This document shows, one piece after another, positions 8,287-16,408 of a stretch of DNA of 64,000 nt (the first letter of the stretch is position 1; the number at the start of each line of letters is the position of its first letter). A program made the translations under genes and the position numbers. The stretch is from positions 1 through 64,000 of the forward strand of contig CAJXOJ010000006.1 of assembly GCA_913057515.1 (NCBI GenBank). The letters run 5' to 3'. This DNA comes from an uncultured Cycloclasticus sp. GTDB lineage: Bacteria; Pseudomonadota; Gammaproteobacteria; Methylococcales; Cycloclasticaceae. The notes below the pieces were generated by a model, which was not told the DNA's origin, did not search any database, and worked only from the letters and a program-made list of their open reading frames with translations.

Positions 8287-8712
8287 TTAGTTTTTAACGA
8301 GTGGCATACTAGCGTCTTCCCACGCTTGGATGCCACCACTTAAAGCATATACGTTGCTTAGGCCGAGCTTACTTAAAGTTTTGCAGGCTTCATCAGATCG
8401 TGTGCCAGACTTACAATAAAATAGAAGTGGGCGGCCTTCGTATTTACCTAGCTTTTCAGCATGGTCCTTTACCTCAGGAAGAGGAATGAGTATGGCATCT
8501 GAAATATGGCCGCTTTTAAAATCGCCTTTGTTACGTGTATCAATAACAACGGCATCTTCACGGTTAATCAGTCGGACAGCTTCGGAAGGGGAGATTAGTT
8601 TATATTTGCGAGTAAAATCACTAAAAATGCTTTGTAGCAGTAGGACAATAACAAACAATAGTGCAACAAAAAGGAGGCTATGATTGCTTATAAATTCAAA
8701 ATAAATATCCAT
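8287..8712 (-). CDS. Membrane-anchored rhodanese-like sulfurtransferase (YibN type)
   Basis: Single-domain rhodanese of 141 residues. An N-terminal transmembrane helix (about residues 11-30) places the domain on the cytoplasmic face by analogy with YibN. The rhodanese domain (about 38-138) has the active-site loop YCKSGTRSDEAC with the persulfide-forming cysteine, and the CH2A-like DTRNKGDFKSGHI motif. It probably carries sulfane sulfur; its substrate is unknown. It follows the ArsR-type regulator gene by 28 bp and precedes secB, so it likely shares their transcript. The regulator-rhodanese pairing supports a role in persulfide handling, which is inference. Confidence 0.9.
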   Translation of the reverse strand: MDIYFEFISNHSLLFVALLFVIVLLLQSIFSDFTRKYKLISPSEAVRLINREDAVVIDTRNKGDFKSGHISDAILIPLPEVKDHAEKLGKYEGRPLLFYCKSGTRSDEACKTLSKLGLSNVYALSGGIQAWEDASMPLVKN

Positions 8713-8740
8713 TTAGGGGGAGCCTTGGTGTTCGATTAGG

Positions 8741-9049
8741 TTAACAATAATTTTTTTTTAATAACTGAACTAAATGTATAGCGACTTCCTCAGATACACT
8801 GTAGAGCACTTGGGTCGCATTTTTGCGGTGATGTAGAACACCGCTATTACGCATAATTGCAAGGTGTTGAGAGACATTACTTTGCGTAGACCCAACGAGG
8901 TCAATTAGTTGTTGAACCGTTTTTTCATCATGCCCTAATTCGCAAATAATTTTTAACCGAATAGGGTGAGAAAGGACTTTTAGGAGTTCTGCGGCCTTGT
9001 TTATCTCGCTATCGCAGCTGATCAGTTTGTTAACGGCAAGATTGCTCAT
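8741..9049 (-). CDS. ArsR/SmtB-family winged-helix repressor, persulfide-sensor-like (BigR/SqrR type)
   Basis: The 102-residue ArsR-family DNA-binding protein has the recognition helix region GSTQSNVSQHLAIMRNSGVL. It lacks the metal-site ELCVCD motif of ArsR. Instead it has Cys36 in RLKIICEL and a final Cys102, positions that correspond to the cysteine pair which forms a sulfide bridge in the persulfide sensors BigR and SqrR. Cys12 is extra. The gene is divergent from gpmI and directly upstream of a rhodanese gene. A repressor that lets go of DNA when persulfides accumulate is therefore the best guess. Family confidence is high; the ligand is inferred. Confidence 0.85.
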   Translation of the reverse strand: MSNLAVNKLISCDSEINKAAELLKVLSHPIRLKIICELGHDEKTVQQLIDLVGSTQSNVSQHLAIMRNSGVLHHRKNATQVLYSVSEEVAIHLVQLLKKNYC

Positions 9050-9081
9050 GATGGGGTGCCTTTGGGTTAGCTATTAAAGAG

Positions 9082-9113
9082 TTATATATCGTAAAATGAT
9101 TCGAATTATATAT
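9082..9113. promoter_or_regulatory. Candidate operator between the ArsR-type gene and gpmI
   Basis: The 99-bp divergent spacer holds an 8-bp perfect palindrome ATTCGAAT (9099-9106) and two copies of TTATATAT (9082-9089 and 9106-9113) spaced 24 bp apart. Such symmetric AT-rich sites are typical for ArsR-family repressors. Binding is inferred only. Confidence 0.4.
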
Positions 9114-9148
9114 GTTCATTATAACAAGCAAATCGTGGAGATAGCATT

Positions 9149-10702
9149 TTGAAACAACATTTAGTGAGACGGCCTATCGTTTTAATGATTTTAGATGGCT
9201 TCGGTTACTCTAAGTCGACAGAGGCTAATGCCATCAATACAGCGAGTACACCAACTTGGGATAAGTTATGGGCAACTCGACCTAAAGCCTTGTTAGATTG
9301 CTCTGGTTCAGCGGTAGGTTTACCTGACCGGCAGATGGGGAATTCAGAAGTGGGACACTTGCATTTAGGTGCTGGTCGATTATTACCGCAAACCCTTACC
9401 CAATTAAATAATGAGGTTGAGTCGGGTGAGTTTAAAAAGAACATCGTTCTTTGTGATCTCGTCAATGAGGTGATTTCTAACGATAAAGCGCTGCATGTTG
9501 TGGGTTTGTTATCAGCTGGTGGTGTGCATAGTCATGAGGATCATATCCAAGCGATGCTTGAAATGGCGGCAGAAAAAGGCGTTAAAAAGCTTTATTTGCA
9601 TGCCATTCTCGATGGTCGAGATACGCCACCGAAAAGCGCTCAGGCTTCTTTGGAAAAAATGGATACGGTATTTGAGCGCCTTGGTGTGGGTAAAACGGTA
9701 TCAATAATTGGTCGCTTTTATGCGATGGATAGAGATAATCGCTGGGACAGGGTTCAGCTTGCTTATGATTTGCTAACGCAAGGCAAAGCGGATCATTCAG
9801 CTAGAACGGCAGTTAATGGGCTATTGTCATCATATGAGCGCGACCAGACAGATGAATTTGTACTGCCTACGAGTATTCACCCTGAAAGCGAAGCAGCGGT
9901 AAGCATTGAGAATGGTGATAGCGTCGTCTTTATGAACTTCCGGTCAGATAGAACACGTGAATTAACCAGGGCATTAACTGAAGCAGAATTTAATGAGTTT
10001 GAACGAGAGGTGGAACCCTCACTGAGTCAATTCGTTTGTTTAACAAAATACCATGAAGACTTTACCTTGCCGGTCGCCTACCCACCTATTGATGTTAAGA
10101 ATGGATTTGGTGAAGTATTGGCGCAACAGGGCTTAAAGCAGCTTCGAATTGCGGAAACAGAAAAGTATGCGCACGTTACCTTTTTCTTCAATGGCGGTGT
10201 GGATGTGCCGAATGAAGGAGAAGATCGCATTCTCATCCCGTCACCGAACGTTAAAACGTATGACCTGCAGCCGGAAATGAGTGCGCCAGAGCTGACCGAT
10301 AAACTCGTTGAAGCGGTCTTATCGGGTAAATATGATGCCATCGTTACTAATTATGCAAACTGCGATATGGTGGGTCACACGGGTGACTTTGAAGCGGCGG
10401 TTAAAGCGGTTGAAACGATTGATGTATGTATTGCTAGGTTACTAGAGGCGCTTGATCAAGTGGGTGGTGAAGTGTTTATCACAGCAGACCATGGCAATGC
10501 AGAACAAATGACTGACCCTACATCGAGCCAAACGCATACTGCACATACAACTAACCCAGTTCCATTTATTTATGTGGGGCGCTCAGCAACACTCGAGCAG
10601 GGAGGTGACTTGGCTGATGTGGCGCCTACATTACTTGCGGCTATGGGCATTCAGCCACCAAGCGAGATGAGCGGTCACAGCTTGTTACATTTAGCCGACT
10701 AA
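9149..10702 (+). CDS. gpmI: 2,3-bisphosphoglycerate-independent phosphoglycerate mutase
   Basis: Interconverts 3- and 2-phosphoglycerate in glycolysis and gluconeogenesis with two Mn ions. The 517-residue length is normal. Motifs include the first metal ligand Asp16 in MILDGFG, the phosphoserine nucleophile Ser66 in MGNSEVGH, DGRDTPP, and the second metal site TADHGNAEQM followed by HT near the C-terminus. The start is TTG with a GGAG ribosome site eight bases before; no ATG is available upstream in frame near the family start. It heads gpmI-envC-ctpA-deacetylase, the same order as E. coli gpmM-envC-yibQ but with ctpA inserted. Confidence 0.97.
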   Translation: MKQHLVRRPIVLMILDGFGYSKSTEANAINTASTPTWDKLWATRPKALLDCSGSAVGLPDRQMGNSEVGHLHLGAGRLLPQTLTQLNNEVESGEFKKNIVLCDLVNEVISNDKALHVVGLLSAGGVHSHEDHIQAMLEMAAEKGVKKLYLHAILDGRDTPPKSAQASLEKMDTVFERLGVGKTVSIIGRFYAMDRDNRWDRVQLAYDLLTQGKADHSARTAVNGLLSSYERDQTDEFVLPTSIHPESEAAVSIENGDSVVFMNFRSDRTRELTRALTEAEFNEFEREVEPSLSQFVCLTKYHEDFTLPVAYPPIDVKNGFGEVLAQQGLKQLRIAETEKYAHVTFFFNGGVDVPNEGEDRILIPSPNVKTYDLQPEMSAPELTDKLVEAVLSGKYDAIVTNYANCDMVGHTGDFEAAVKAVETIDVCIARLLEALDQVGGEVFITADHGNAEQMTDPTSSQTHTAHTTNPVPFIYVGRSATLEQGGDLADVAPTLLAAMGIQPPSEMSGHSLLHLAD

Positions 10703-10712
10703 GAGTATTGAA

Positions 10713-11882
10713 TTGCTTAACTTGTTTTTAAAACCGCTATTGATTAGCAGCTTATTTATACTGACGTTTTCAAGCGCTTTGCATGCGTCGCCTGAGGATG
10801 AAAAAAAGAAACAATTAGTATTGCTACGTGAGCGGGTGAAGTCGGTTGAAAAGAGCATTTCATTAACACAGCAGTCGAAAACAAAAGAAGAACGAGAGCT
10901 TAGGCAGATTGAAAGACAGTTGAGCGCTTCCTCTCAAAAAATTCAATCGCTCAATGACAAATTAGCGCAGGCAAATAAAAAAATTAAAGCGTTGAAAAAT
11001 GAACAAACCTTACTGACGGATGGGATAACAGCGCAAAAATTATTGTTAGCAGAGCAATTAAAGTCCGCTTATTTAATGGGTAAGCAACAACGCGTGAAGA
11101 TGCTGTTAAATCAACAGCAGCCAGATCGAATGAGTAGAGTGCTAAAGTACTATGATTATTTTAATCAAGCGAGGATTGATAATGTCGAGGCGTTAGAAGC
11201 AGACATTCAGCAGTTGCTTATCGTTGAAGATAATTTAGAAGCAGAAAAACGCCAATTAGCCTCATTAATTGCAGCCAAGCAGGTAGAAAATAAAACCTTG
11301 GCGAGCTCTAAAAAACGTCGTAAAAGTATTTTGGCAACATTAAGCAAACAGATAAAGTCATCTACCCAAGAATTGGCTGAGCTAAAAGAGAATGAGAAAC
11401 GCTTAACGGAGCTTATAGCGAGTATTCGCCAAGCTATAAACGATATACCGTTGTTAACACAACAAAATAAGCCCTTTAAAAATTTAAAAGGAAAACTATC
11501 GTGGCCAATAAAAGGCTCGATACGCAAGAAATTTGGAAGCGCTAGAAAGTCAGGTCGGTATGATGGTGTGGTGATTGCTGCAAGTGAAGGCACAGTTATT
11601 CGATCTATTTCACATGGCAGGGTTGTCTATGCCGACTGGTTGCGTGGTTATGGACTGTTGATTATTGTTGATCATGGTGCAAACTACATGAGTTTGTACG
11701 CGTTTAATGAAGGCTTGTACAAAGAAGTAGGTGATTGGGTTGAAGTAGGTGAGGCGATAGGAACGGTCGGTGTGAGTGGCGGTCAACAAAAAGCCGGTCT
11801 ATACTTCAGTATTAGAAAAAATGGAAAACCGGTGAATCCTATTCATTGGTGTCGAGCGGTTAAAAAAGGTCGTGTCGGGTAA
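10713..11882 (+). CDS. envC: Murein hydrolase activator EnvC
   Basis: Periplasmic factor that switches on the amidases AmiA/AmiB at the division septum. The 389 residues begin with a signal peptide ending near ALHA, continue with a long coiled coil (about 30-245, rich in K, E and Q), and end in an M23/LytM domain (about 280-385). The M23 metal ligands are missing: the usual HxxxD is replaced (RYDGVVIA) and HxH by LYFSI. A catalytically dead LytM domain is the mark of EnvC rather than an active endopeptidase. The start is TTG, ten bases after gpmI. Confidence 0.93.
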   Translation: MLNLFLKPLLISSLFILTFSSALHASPEDEKKKQLVLLRERVKSVEKSISLTQQSKTKEERELRQIERQLSASSQKIQSLNDKLAQANKKIKALKNEQTLLTDGITAQKLLLAEQLKSAYLMGKQQRVKMLLNQQQPDRMSRVLKYYDYFNQARIDNVEALEADIQQLLIVEDNLEAEKRQLASLIAAKQVENKTLASSKKRRKSILATLSKQIKSSTQELAELKENEKRLTELIASIRQAINDIPLLTQQNKPFKNLKGKLSWPIKGSIRKKFGSARKSGRYDGVVIAASEGTVIRSISHGRVVYADWLRGYGLLIIVDHGANYMSLYAFNEGLYKEVGDWVEVGEAIGTVGVSGGQQKAGLYFSIRKNGKPVNPIHWCRAVKKGRVG

Positions 11883-11905
11883 ATAAGCGAGTTAATGGAG
11901 TTGAT

Positions 11906-13198
11906 ATGAATTTTGTAGGTAAAACGTTACCAGTATTATTGGTGGGTGCTGTATTAGGCATTTTGTTAAGTGTGGGTGGTACGGTACTGGCTGAAAAAGA
12001 ATCATCCAAAAGCTCCCTACCTTTAGAGGACTTAAAAGCATTCTCAGAAGTTTTTGGGCAAATTAAAGCATCTTATGTTGAAGATGTGAGTGACCATGAC
12101 TTATTGGAGAGCGCCATTAAAGGCATGTTGACGGGCCTTGATCCACATTCGACATATCTAGATAAAAAAGCTTTTAAAGACTTACGTGAAGGTACGCGCG
12201 GTGAGTTTGGTGGCTTAGGCATTGAAGTGGGTATGGAAGATGGTTTTGTAAAAGTAATTACGCCGATAGATGACACACCTGCATTTAAAGCAGGCGTTGA
12301 GGCGGGTGACTTGGTTATTCGTTTAGATGAAAAACCAGTGAAAGGCATGACCTTATCAGATGCGGTAAAAATAATGCGCGGCAAACCAGGGACTGATATT
12401 TTATTAACCATCATCAGAGAGGGCGAACCTAAGCCGCTTAAGCTGACCATTACACGTGCAGTGATTAAAGTGGTGAGTGTAAAAAATCGTATTTTGGAAC
12501 CAGGTTATGGCTATGTGCGAATTGCGAGTTTTCAGACCCGCACGGGTGCTAATTTACATGAGGCGATTTCTGAGCTAAAAAAACAAAGTGAAAATAGTGA
12601 ACTAAAAGGTTTGGTCTTAGATTTACGTAATAACCCTGGTGGCTTATTAAATGCAGCTGTTTCGGTGAGTGACTCTTTCTTGGACTCCGGTTTGATTGTA
12701 TATACAGAAGGCCGAATTGAGCATTCTAAAATGAATTTTAAAGCGGGTCCGGATGATATGTTAAAAGGCGCTCCCATTGTTGTGTTGATTAATGGTGGCT
12801 CTGCTTCCGCTTCAGAAATTGTCGCAGGTGCGCTACAAGATCATAAACGTGCGGTGATTATGGGGCAGCAAAGTTTTGGTAAAGGCTCGGTACAAACCAT
12901 TCTAGAAAATAATAAAGGTGGCGCGATTAAATTGACCACAGCCCGTTATTTCACTCCATCAGGTCGGTCTATTCAAGCAGAAGGTATTACTCCTGATATT
13001 ACCCTGTCGGCAGTCAAACTACAGCAATTAGACGATGAATTTGTTGCCATTAAAGAAAAAGACTTATCTAAGCATCTAGTTAATACCGACGACAGTGAAG
13101 AAGAGAAGGTAGGAAAAGTAGAAAAGCCGGTGGGTAATGACTACCCATTGCACGAAGCACTTAACTTGCTTAAAGGTATTAATATCTTAAGGAAATAA
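11906..13198 (+). CDS. ctpA: Carboxy-terminal processing protease, S41 family (CtpA/CtpB type)
   Basis: Periplasmic serine protease that trims proteins from the C-terminus; in Pseudomonas CtpA degrades peptidoglycan cross-link hydrolases. The 430 residues have an N-terminal membrane/signal segment (about 8-28), a PDZ domain (about 100-175, GGLGIEVGMEDGFVKVITPIDDTPAFKAGV), and the S41 catalytic core. The serine motif INGGSASASEI (about 295-305) and the lysine Lys326 in SFGKGSVQ form the Ser-Lys dyad. It sits 23 bp after envC, consistent with a joint role in cell-wall remodelling. Confidence 0.95.
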   Translation: MNFVGKTLPVLLVGAVLGILLSVGGTVLAEKESSKSSLPLEDLKAFSEVFGQIKASYVEDVSDHDLLESAIKGMLTGLDPHSTYLDKKAFKDLREGTRGEFGGLGIEVGMEDGFVKVITPIDDTPAFKAGVEAGDLVIRLDEKPVKGMTLSDAVKIMRGKPGTDILLTIIREGEPKPLKLTITRAVIKVVSVKNRILEPGYGYVRIASFQTRTGANLHEAISELKKQSENSELKGLVLDLRNNPGGLLNAAVSVSDSFLDSGLIVYTEGRIEHSKMNFKAGPDDMLKGAPIVVLINGGSASASEIVAGALQDHKRAVIMGQQSFGKGSVQTILENNKGGAIKLTTARYFTPSGRSIQAEGITPDITLSAVKLQQLDDEFVAIKEKDLSKHLVNTDDSEEEKVGKVEKPVGNDYPLHEALNLLKGINILRK

Positions 13199-13213
13199 GA
13201 GATTAAACTGGAA

Positions 13214-13999
13214 TTGAAGGTGAAAAAGCGGATAGCTATTTATACAGCTGTATTGATTGTATGCGCTTTTTTAGCTGCACCTATCCATGCAAATGAGTTA
13301 AAGCCAGATGCTGTTATCAGTATTATTATTGATGATATCGGTTATCGTTTAGAAGAAGGCCGTGAGATGATTAATCTATCGGCCAATTTAACGTATGCGG
13401 TTTTACCTAATGCACCAAAAGCTAGGCTGTTAGCGACCCTTGCACACCAACGCGGCAAAGAGGTGATGTTACATATGCCTATGCAGTCAACGCTAGGAGA
13501 GGCTGCTGAAGAGGGTGTTTTAGCCATTGATATGGAAGAGCAAGCCGTCAAGAAGGCCTTGCTGCAAGCGTTTAAAAAAGTCCCTTTTGCTATTGGAATG
13601 AATAATCACCAAGGCAGTTTGCTAACACGACACCCAGGGCACATGACCTGGGTGATGAAAGCAATGCGAGAAGAGCGTTATTTTTTTGTTGATAGCCGAA
13701 CGGCTAAGCAATCGGTTGCCGCAAAAATAGCCATAGAACAAGGTGTTGCTGTGGTTAGTAGAGATGTTTTTTTGGATCACGTTATTGAAGTAGAGAGCAT
13801 TAAACAACAGTTTAATACGCTGATTGAACAAGCTCGCAAGAAAGGTTATGCGGTTGGTATTGGCCATCCGCACCCAGAAACCTTACGGGTACTGCAAGAA
13901 ATGCTACCGACGTTAGCTTCACGTGGGGTGAGGCTTGAACCTATTTCATATCAATTACAAAAAAGAGCCTCAAAAGCGGTCGCTCATTGGACTCCTTGA
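13214..13999 (+). CDS. Divergent polysaccharide deacetylase family protein (YibQ-like)
   Basis: Exported protein of 261 residues with a signal peptide (about 1-26, ending in IHA). The core belongs to the divergent polysaccharide deacetylase family (DUF610, E. coli YibQ), with ISIIIDDIGY near the start and the conserved segments EVMLHMPMQS and GMNNHQGS carrying the expected metal-binding or catalytic residues. Its substrate is unknown; linkage to envC and ctpA suggests a peptidoglycan or envelope glycan. Start is uncertain: TTG at 13214 or GTG at 13220, two codons later; both leave the signal peptide intact. Confidence 0.9.
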   Translation: MKVKKRIAIYTAVLIVCAFLAAPIHANELKPDAVISIIIDDIGYRLEEGREMINLSANLTYAVLPNAPKARLLATLAHQRGKEVMLHMPMQSTLGEAAEEGVLAIDMEEQAVKKALLQAFKKVPFAIGMNNHQGSLLTRHPGHMTWVMKAMREERYFFVDSRTAKQSVAAKIAIEQGVAVVSRDVFLDHVIEVESIKQQFNTLIEQARKKGYAVGIGHPHPETLRVLQEMLPTLASRGVRLEPISYQLQKRASKAVAHWTP

Positions 14000-14148
14000 A
14001 ACGCGGGCCAACTTTTAACCGGGTGTAATGTTAATGGCTAGAATCGTTACATATCTACTTAGCATATTTTTAAAGTAGGTTTTCATAGCGATATTAGTGC
14101 TCCTCTATCACTCGTATGTATAACTCAAGAAATAGAGGATGCAGATGA

Positions 14149-14601
14149 TTAATTGGCGGCAGCTTGATAAAAAACGCTAAACTCGTTTAATTTTTCTAAA
14201 GCCAGCAAGCCGGCTTCTTTAGTTGAGAGCTCAAGTGCGTCAAAGCCAACACGTGTTAAATAAAGTGCCTGATCTGGCAATACTTCACCGACAGCCCTTA
14301 TTTCTTGTGTGTAATGATGCTTTTCACGCAAGGTTTTCGCAAGTGAATAGCCGCGGCCATCGACAAAGCTTGGAAAATTTATAGCGATGAGCTCAAAGTG
14401 TTGAATGTTATCGATAAACTGATCGGGACTTGTATCACCTTGAACCAATAGGCCAAGAGGCGCCTTGCTAGCGATGAGAGCGTCTTTATTAGCGTTCCAA
14501 TAGTCTAGATCAATGATGTTGTGGTCGGCTTGTAGGGCTTGATTTTCATCAAGCACGGCCCAATGGTCTTGAACGATTTCGCTATTTTTAATGAGCGTCA
14601 T
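14149..14601 (-). CDS. DUF934 domain-containing protein linked to sulfite reductase
   Basis: A 150-residue soluble protein of the DUF934 family, found next to cysI-type sulfite reductases in many proteobacteria. The family pattern is visible in the mid-part (GVLVQGDTSP-like LLVQGDTSPDQF, FPSFVDGRGYSLAKTLREK and RAVGEVLPDQALYLTRVGFDALEL). I place the start at the ATG at 14601, which overlaps the end of cysI by 14 bp; a longer in-frame extension to 14703 would lie wholly inside cysI and lacks family similarity. A role in sulfite reduction or electron delivery is suggested by context alone. Confidence 0.85.
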   Translation of the reverse strand: MTLIKNSEIVQDHWAVLDENQALQADHNIIDLDYWNANKDALIASKAPLGLLVQGDTSPDQFIDNIQHFELIAINFPSFVDGRGYSLAKTLREKHHYTQEIRAVGEVLPDQALYLTRVGFDALELSTKEAGLLALEKLNEFSVFYQAAAN

Positions 14602-16231
14602 ATACTTTATCCTTAAACGGTTGTAGCCCAATACGTTGCAGAGTGCTGGCAAAGTCTTCGTTGTCAGTTCGGTTAGCTTTATAGACATGAACAATGTCAT
14701 CAATGGCGTCTACAACATCATCTTTGGCTATGGCCTTTCCTAATCGCTCACCGAGCTTGCTTTGATGACTATCGGAGCCACCAAGCGTTAATTGATACCA
14801 TTGCTCGCCTTTTTTATCGACACCTAATATGCCAATTTCACCAATGCTATGATGGCCGCAACCATTCATGCAGCCAGACATCTTGAGGCTGATATTGCCG
14901 GTGTCGATTGCACTGTCAGTAAATCGGTCGGTGATACCTTGTGCGATATCAATGGAGCTGGCATTTGCTAAGCTACAAAAATCCAAGCCGGGGCAGCAAA
15001 TCATGTCAGTGATGGTACCAATATTTGCTGTGGCAAGCTTTTGGGCAGTTAATTGTTGCCAAAGTGCATATAAATCACTGGATTTAACATCGGTTAAAGC
15101 TAGGTTTTGGTCATGCGTGGTTCTAATTTGGCCAAAACTAAATTGATCGGCTAGATCAGCAACGCGTTCCATTTGTACGTTGGTGATATCCCCCGGTGGA
15201 CACGTGGGTGATTTAAGGGAAATAAACGCAACATGATAGCCTGCTTGTTTATGTGCTTTAGTATTTTGCTGAAACCACTGACGAAATGCGCCACTATTAG
15301 CCAAGTGTTGCTCTAAAGCTTCGTCGTTGGCTGTTTCATAATTAAGTGGAGTAAAGTAATTCTTTACACGCTGGATATTATCGTTAGTCAGTTTGAGTTG
15401 ACCATCCTTGATAGACGCCCACTCCTGTTCAACTTGTTCTTTAAAGGTATCTAACCCTGTTTCACGTACGAGTATTTTTATACGTGCTTTATATTTATTA
15501 TCACGCCGACCAAACCGGTTATAAGTACGCAGAATCGCTTCTAGGTAGGATAAAAGGTCTTCTTCGGCAATAAAGGGGGCGATAGTTTGACCGATAACAG
15601 GTGTTCGACCCAAACCACCGCCGACGAGCACCTCAAAGCCAACTTGCCCTGCCTCGTCTTTCTTAACGTGTAGGCCAATGTCGTGAACTTGGGTGGCCGC
15701 GCGATCTTTTGGTGAGCCACTAACGGCAATTTTAAATTTGCGTGGCAAATAGGAAAACTCAGGATGTAAGGTGGACCATTGGCGAATAATTTCGCAATAC
15801 GGTCTAGGGTCTTCAATCTCATCAGCACAAACACCGGCTAAAGGATCAGAGGTGGTGTTACGGATACAGTTACCACTGCTTTGTATCGAGTGCATTTGTA
15901 CGCTGGCTAAATCGGCAAGAATGTCCGGAACGCGTTCAAGCTCAGGCCAGTTAAACTGCATGTTTTGACGAGTGGTAAAGTGCCCATAATCTTTGTCGTA
16001 CTTATGAGAAATGTGGGCCAGCATACGGAGCTGTTTACTTGATAATAAGCCGTACGGTATATTGACGCGCAACATGGGTGCGTGTGTTTGGATGTAGAGG
16101 CCATTCATCAGGCGTAACGGCCGAAATTGTTCTTCGGTTAATTCGCCATTGAGGTATCGTGTTGTTTGATCGCGATACTGTTCAACGCGTTCGTTGACGA
16201 GAGTTTGATCAAATTCGTTATACAGGTACAT
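14588..16231 (-). CDS. cysI: Assimilatory nitrite/sulfite reductase hemoprotein (CysI type)
   Basis: Siroheme and [4Fe-4S] enzyme that reduces sulfite to sulfide. The 547 residues contain the duplicated ferredoxin-like and siroheme domains: the first half has HFTTRQNMQFNW and the substrate-binding SGNCIRNTTSDP stretch. The C-terminal half has the cluster ligands in CCPGLDFCSLANA and SGCMNGCGHH. The gene runs divergently from metX, which uses the sulfide product in methionine synthesis. No cysJ flavoprotein is nearby, so the electron donor is unclear. Sulfite is favoured over nitrite because of the DUF934 neighbour and methionine-gene context. Confidence 0.93.
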   Translation of the reverse strand: MYLYNEFDQTLVNERVEQYRDQTTRYLNGELTEEQFRPLRLMNGLYIQTHAPMLRVNIPYGLLSSKQLRMLAHISHKYDKDYGHFTTRQNMQFNWPELERVPDILADLASVQMHSIQSSGNCIRNTTSDPLAGVCADEIEDPRPYCEIIRQWSTLHPEFSYLPRKFKIAVSGSPKDRAATQVHDIGLHVKKDEAGQVGFEVLVGGGLGRTPVIGQTIAPFIAEEDLLSYLEAILRTYNRFGRRDNKYKARIKILVRETGLDTFKEQVEQEWASIKDGQLKLTNDNIQRVKNYFTPLNYETANDEALEQHLANSGAFRQWFQQNTKAHKQAGYHVAFISLKSPTCPPGDITNVQMERVADLADQFSFGQIRTTHDQNLALTDVKSSDLYALWQQLTAQKLATANIGTITDMICCPGLDFCSLANASSIDIAQGITDRFTDSAIDTGNISLKMSGCMNGCGHHSIGEIGILGVDKKGEQWYQLTLGGSDSHQSKLGERLGKAIAKDDVVDAIDDIVHVYKANRTDNEDFASTLQRIGLQPFKDKVYDAH

Positions 16232-16370
16232 GGTATTATCGTCGATTAAGGTGCATTAGAGTTAAATTAAACAGCGGCTTTAAATGCCTAAGTTCAATGA
16301 AACTTATGAGCATTGAGTATAAAGTCATACTAAGCACGCGAATATAAAGAGTTTTATATATAATTAAAAA

Positions 16371-16390
16371 TGATATTAATTGATATTAAT
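16371..16390. repeat. Tandem 10-bp repeat upstream of metX
   Basis: TGATATTAAT occurs twice back to back, ending 18 bp before the metX start, in the AT-rich 177-bp region between cysI and metX. Each copy contains the palindrome ATTAAT. It could be a regulator site or part of the promoter. Confidence 0.6.
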
Positions 16391-16408
16391 ATAACTTGAA
16401 AGAATAAA

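Noticed and set aside
14100-14140. Inverted repeat TCCTCTAT/ATAGAGGA between the deacetylase gene and the DUF934 gene
   Set aside because: The 8-bp arms are far apart (23 bases) and no T-run follows, so it is weak as a terminator and may be chance.
14602-14703. Longer N-terminus for the DUF934 gene
   Set aside because: The extra 34 codons lie inside cysI in another frame and do not resemble DUF934; the ATG at 14601 gives the usual short overlap.
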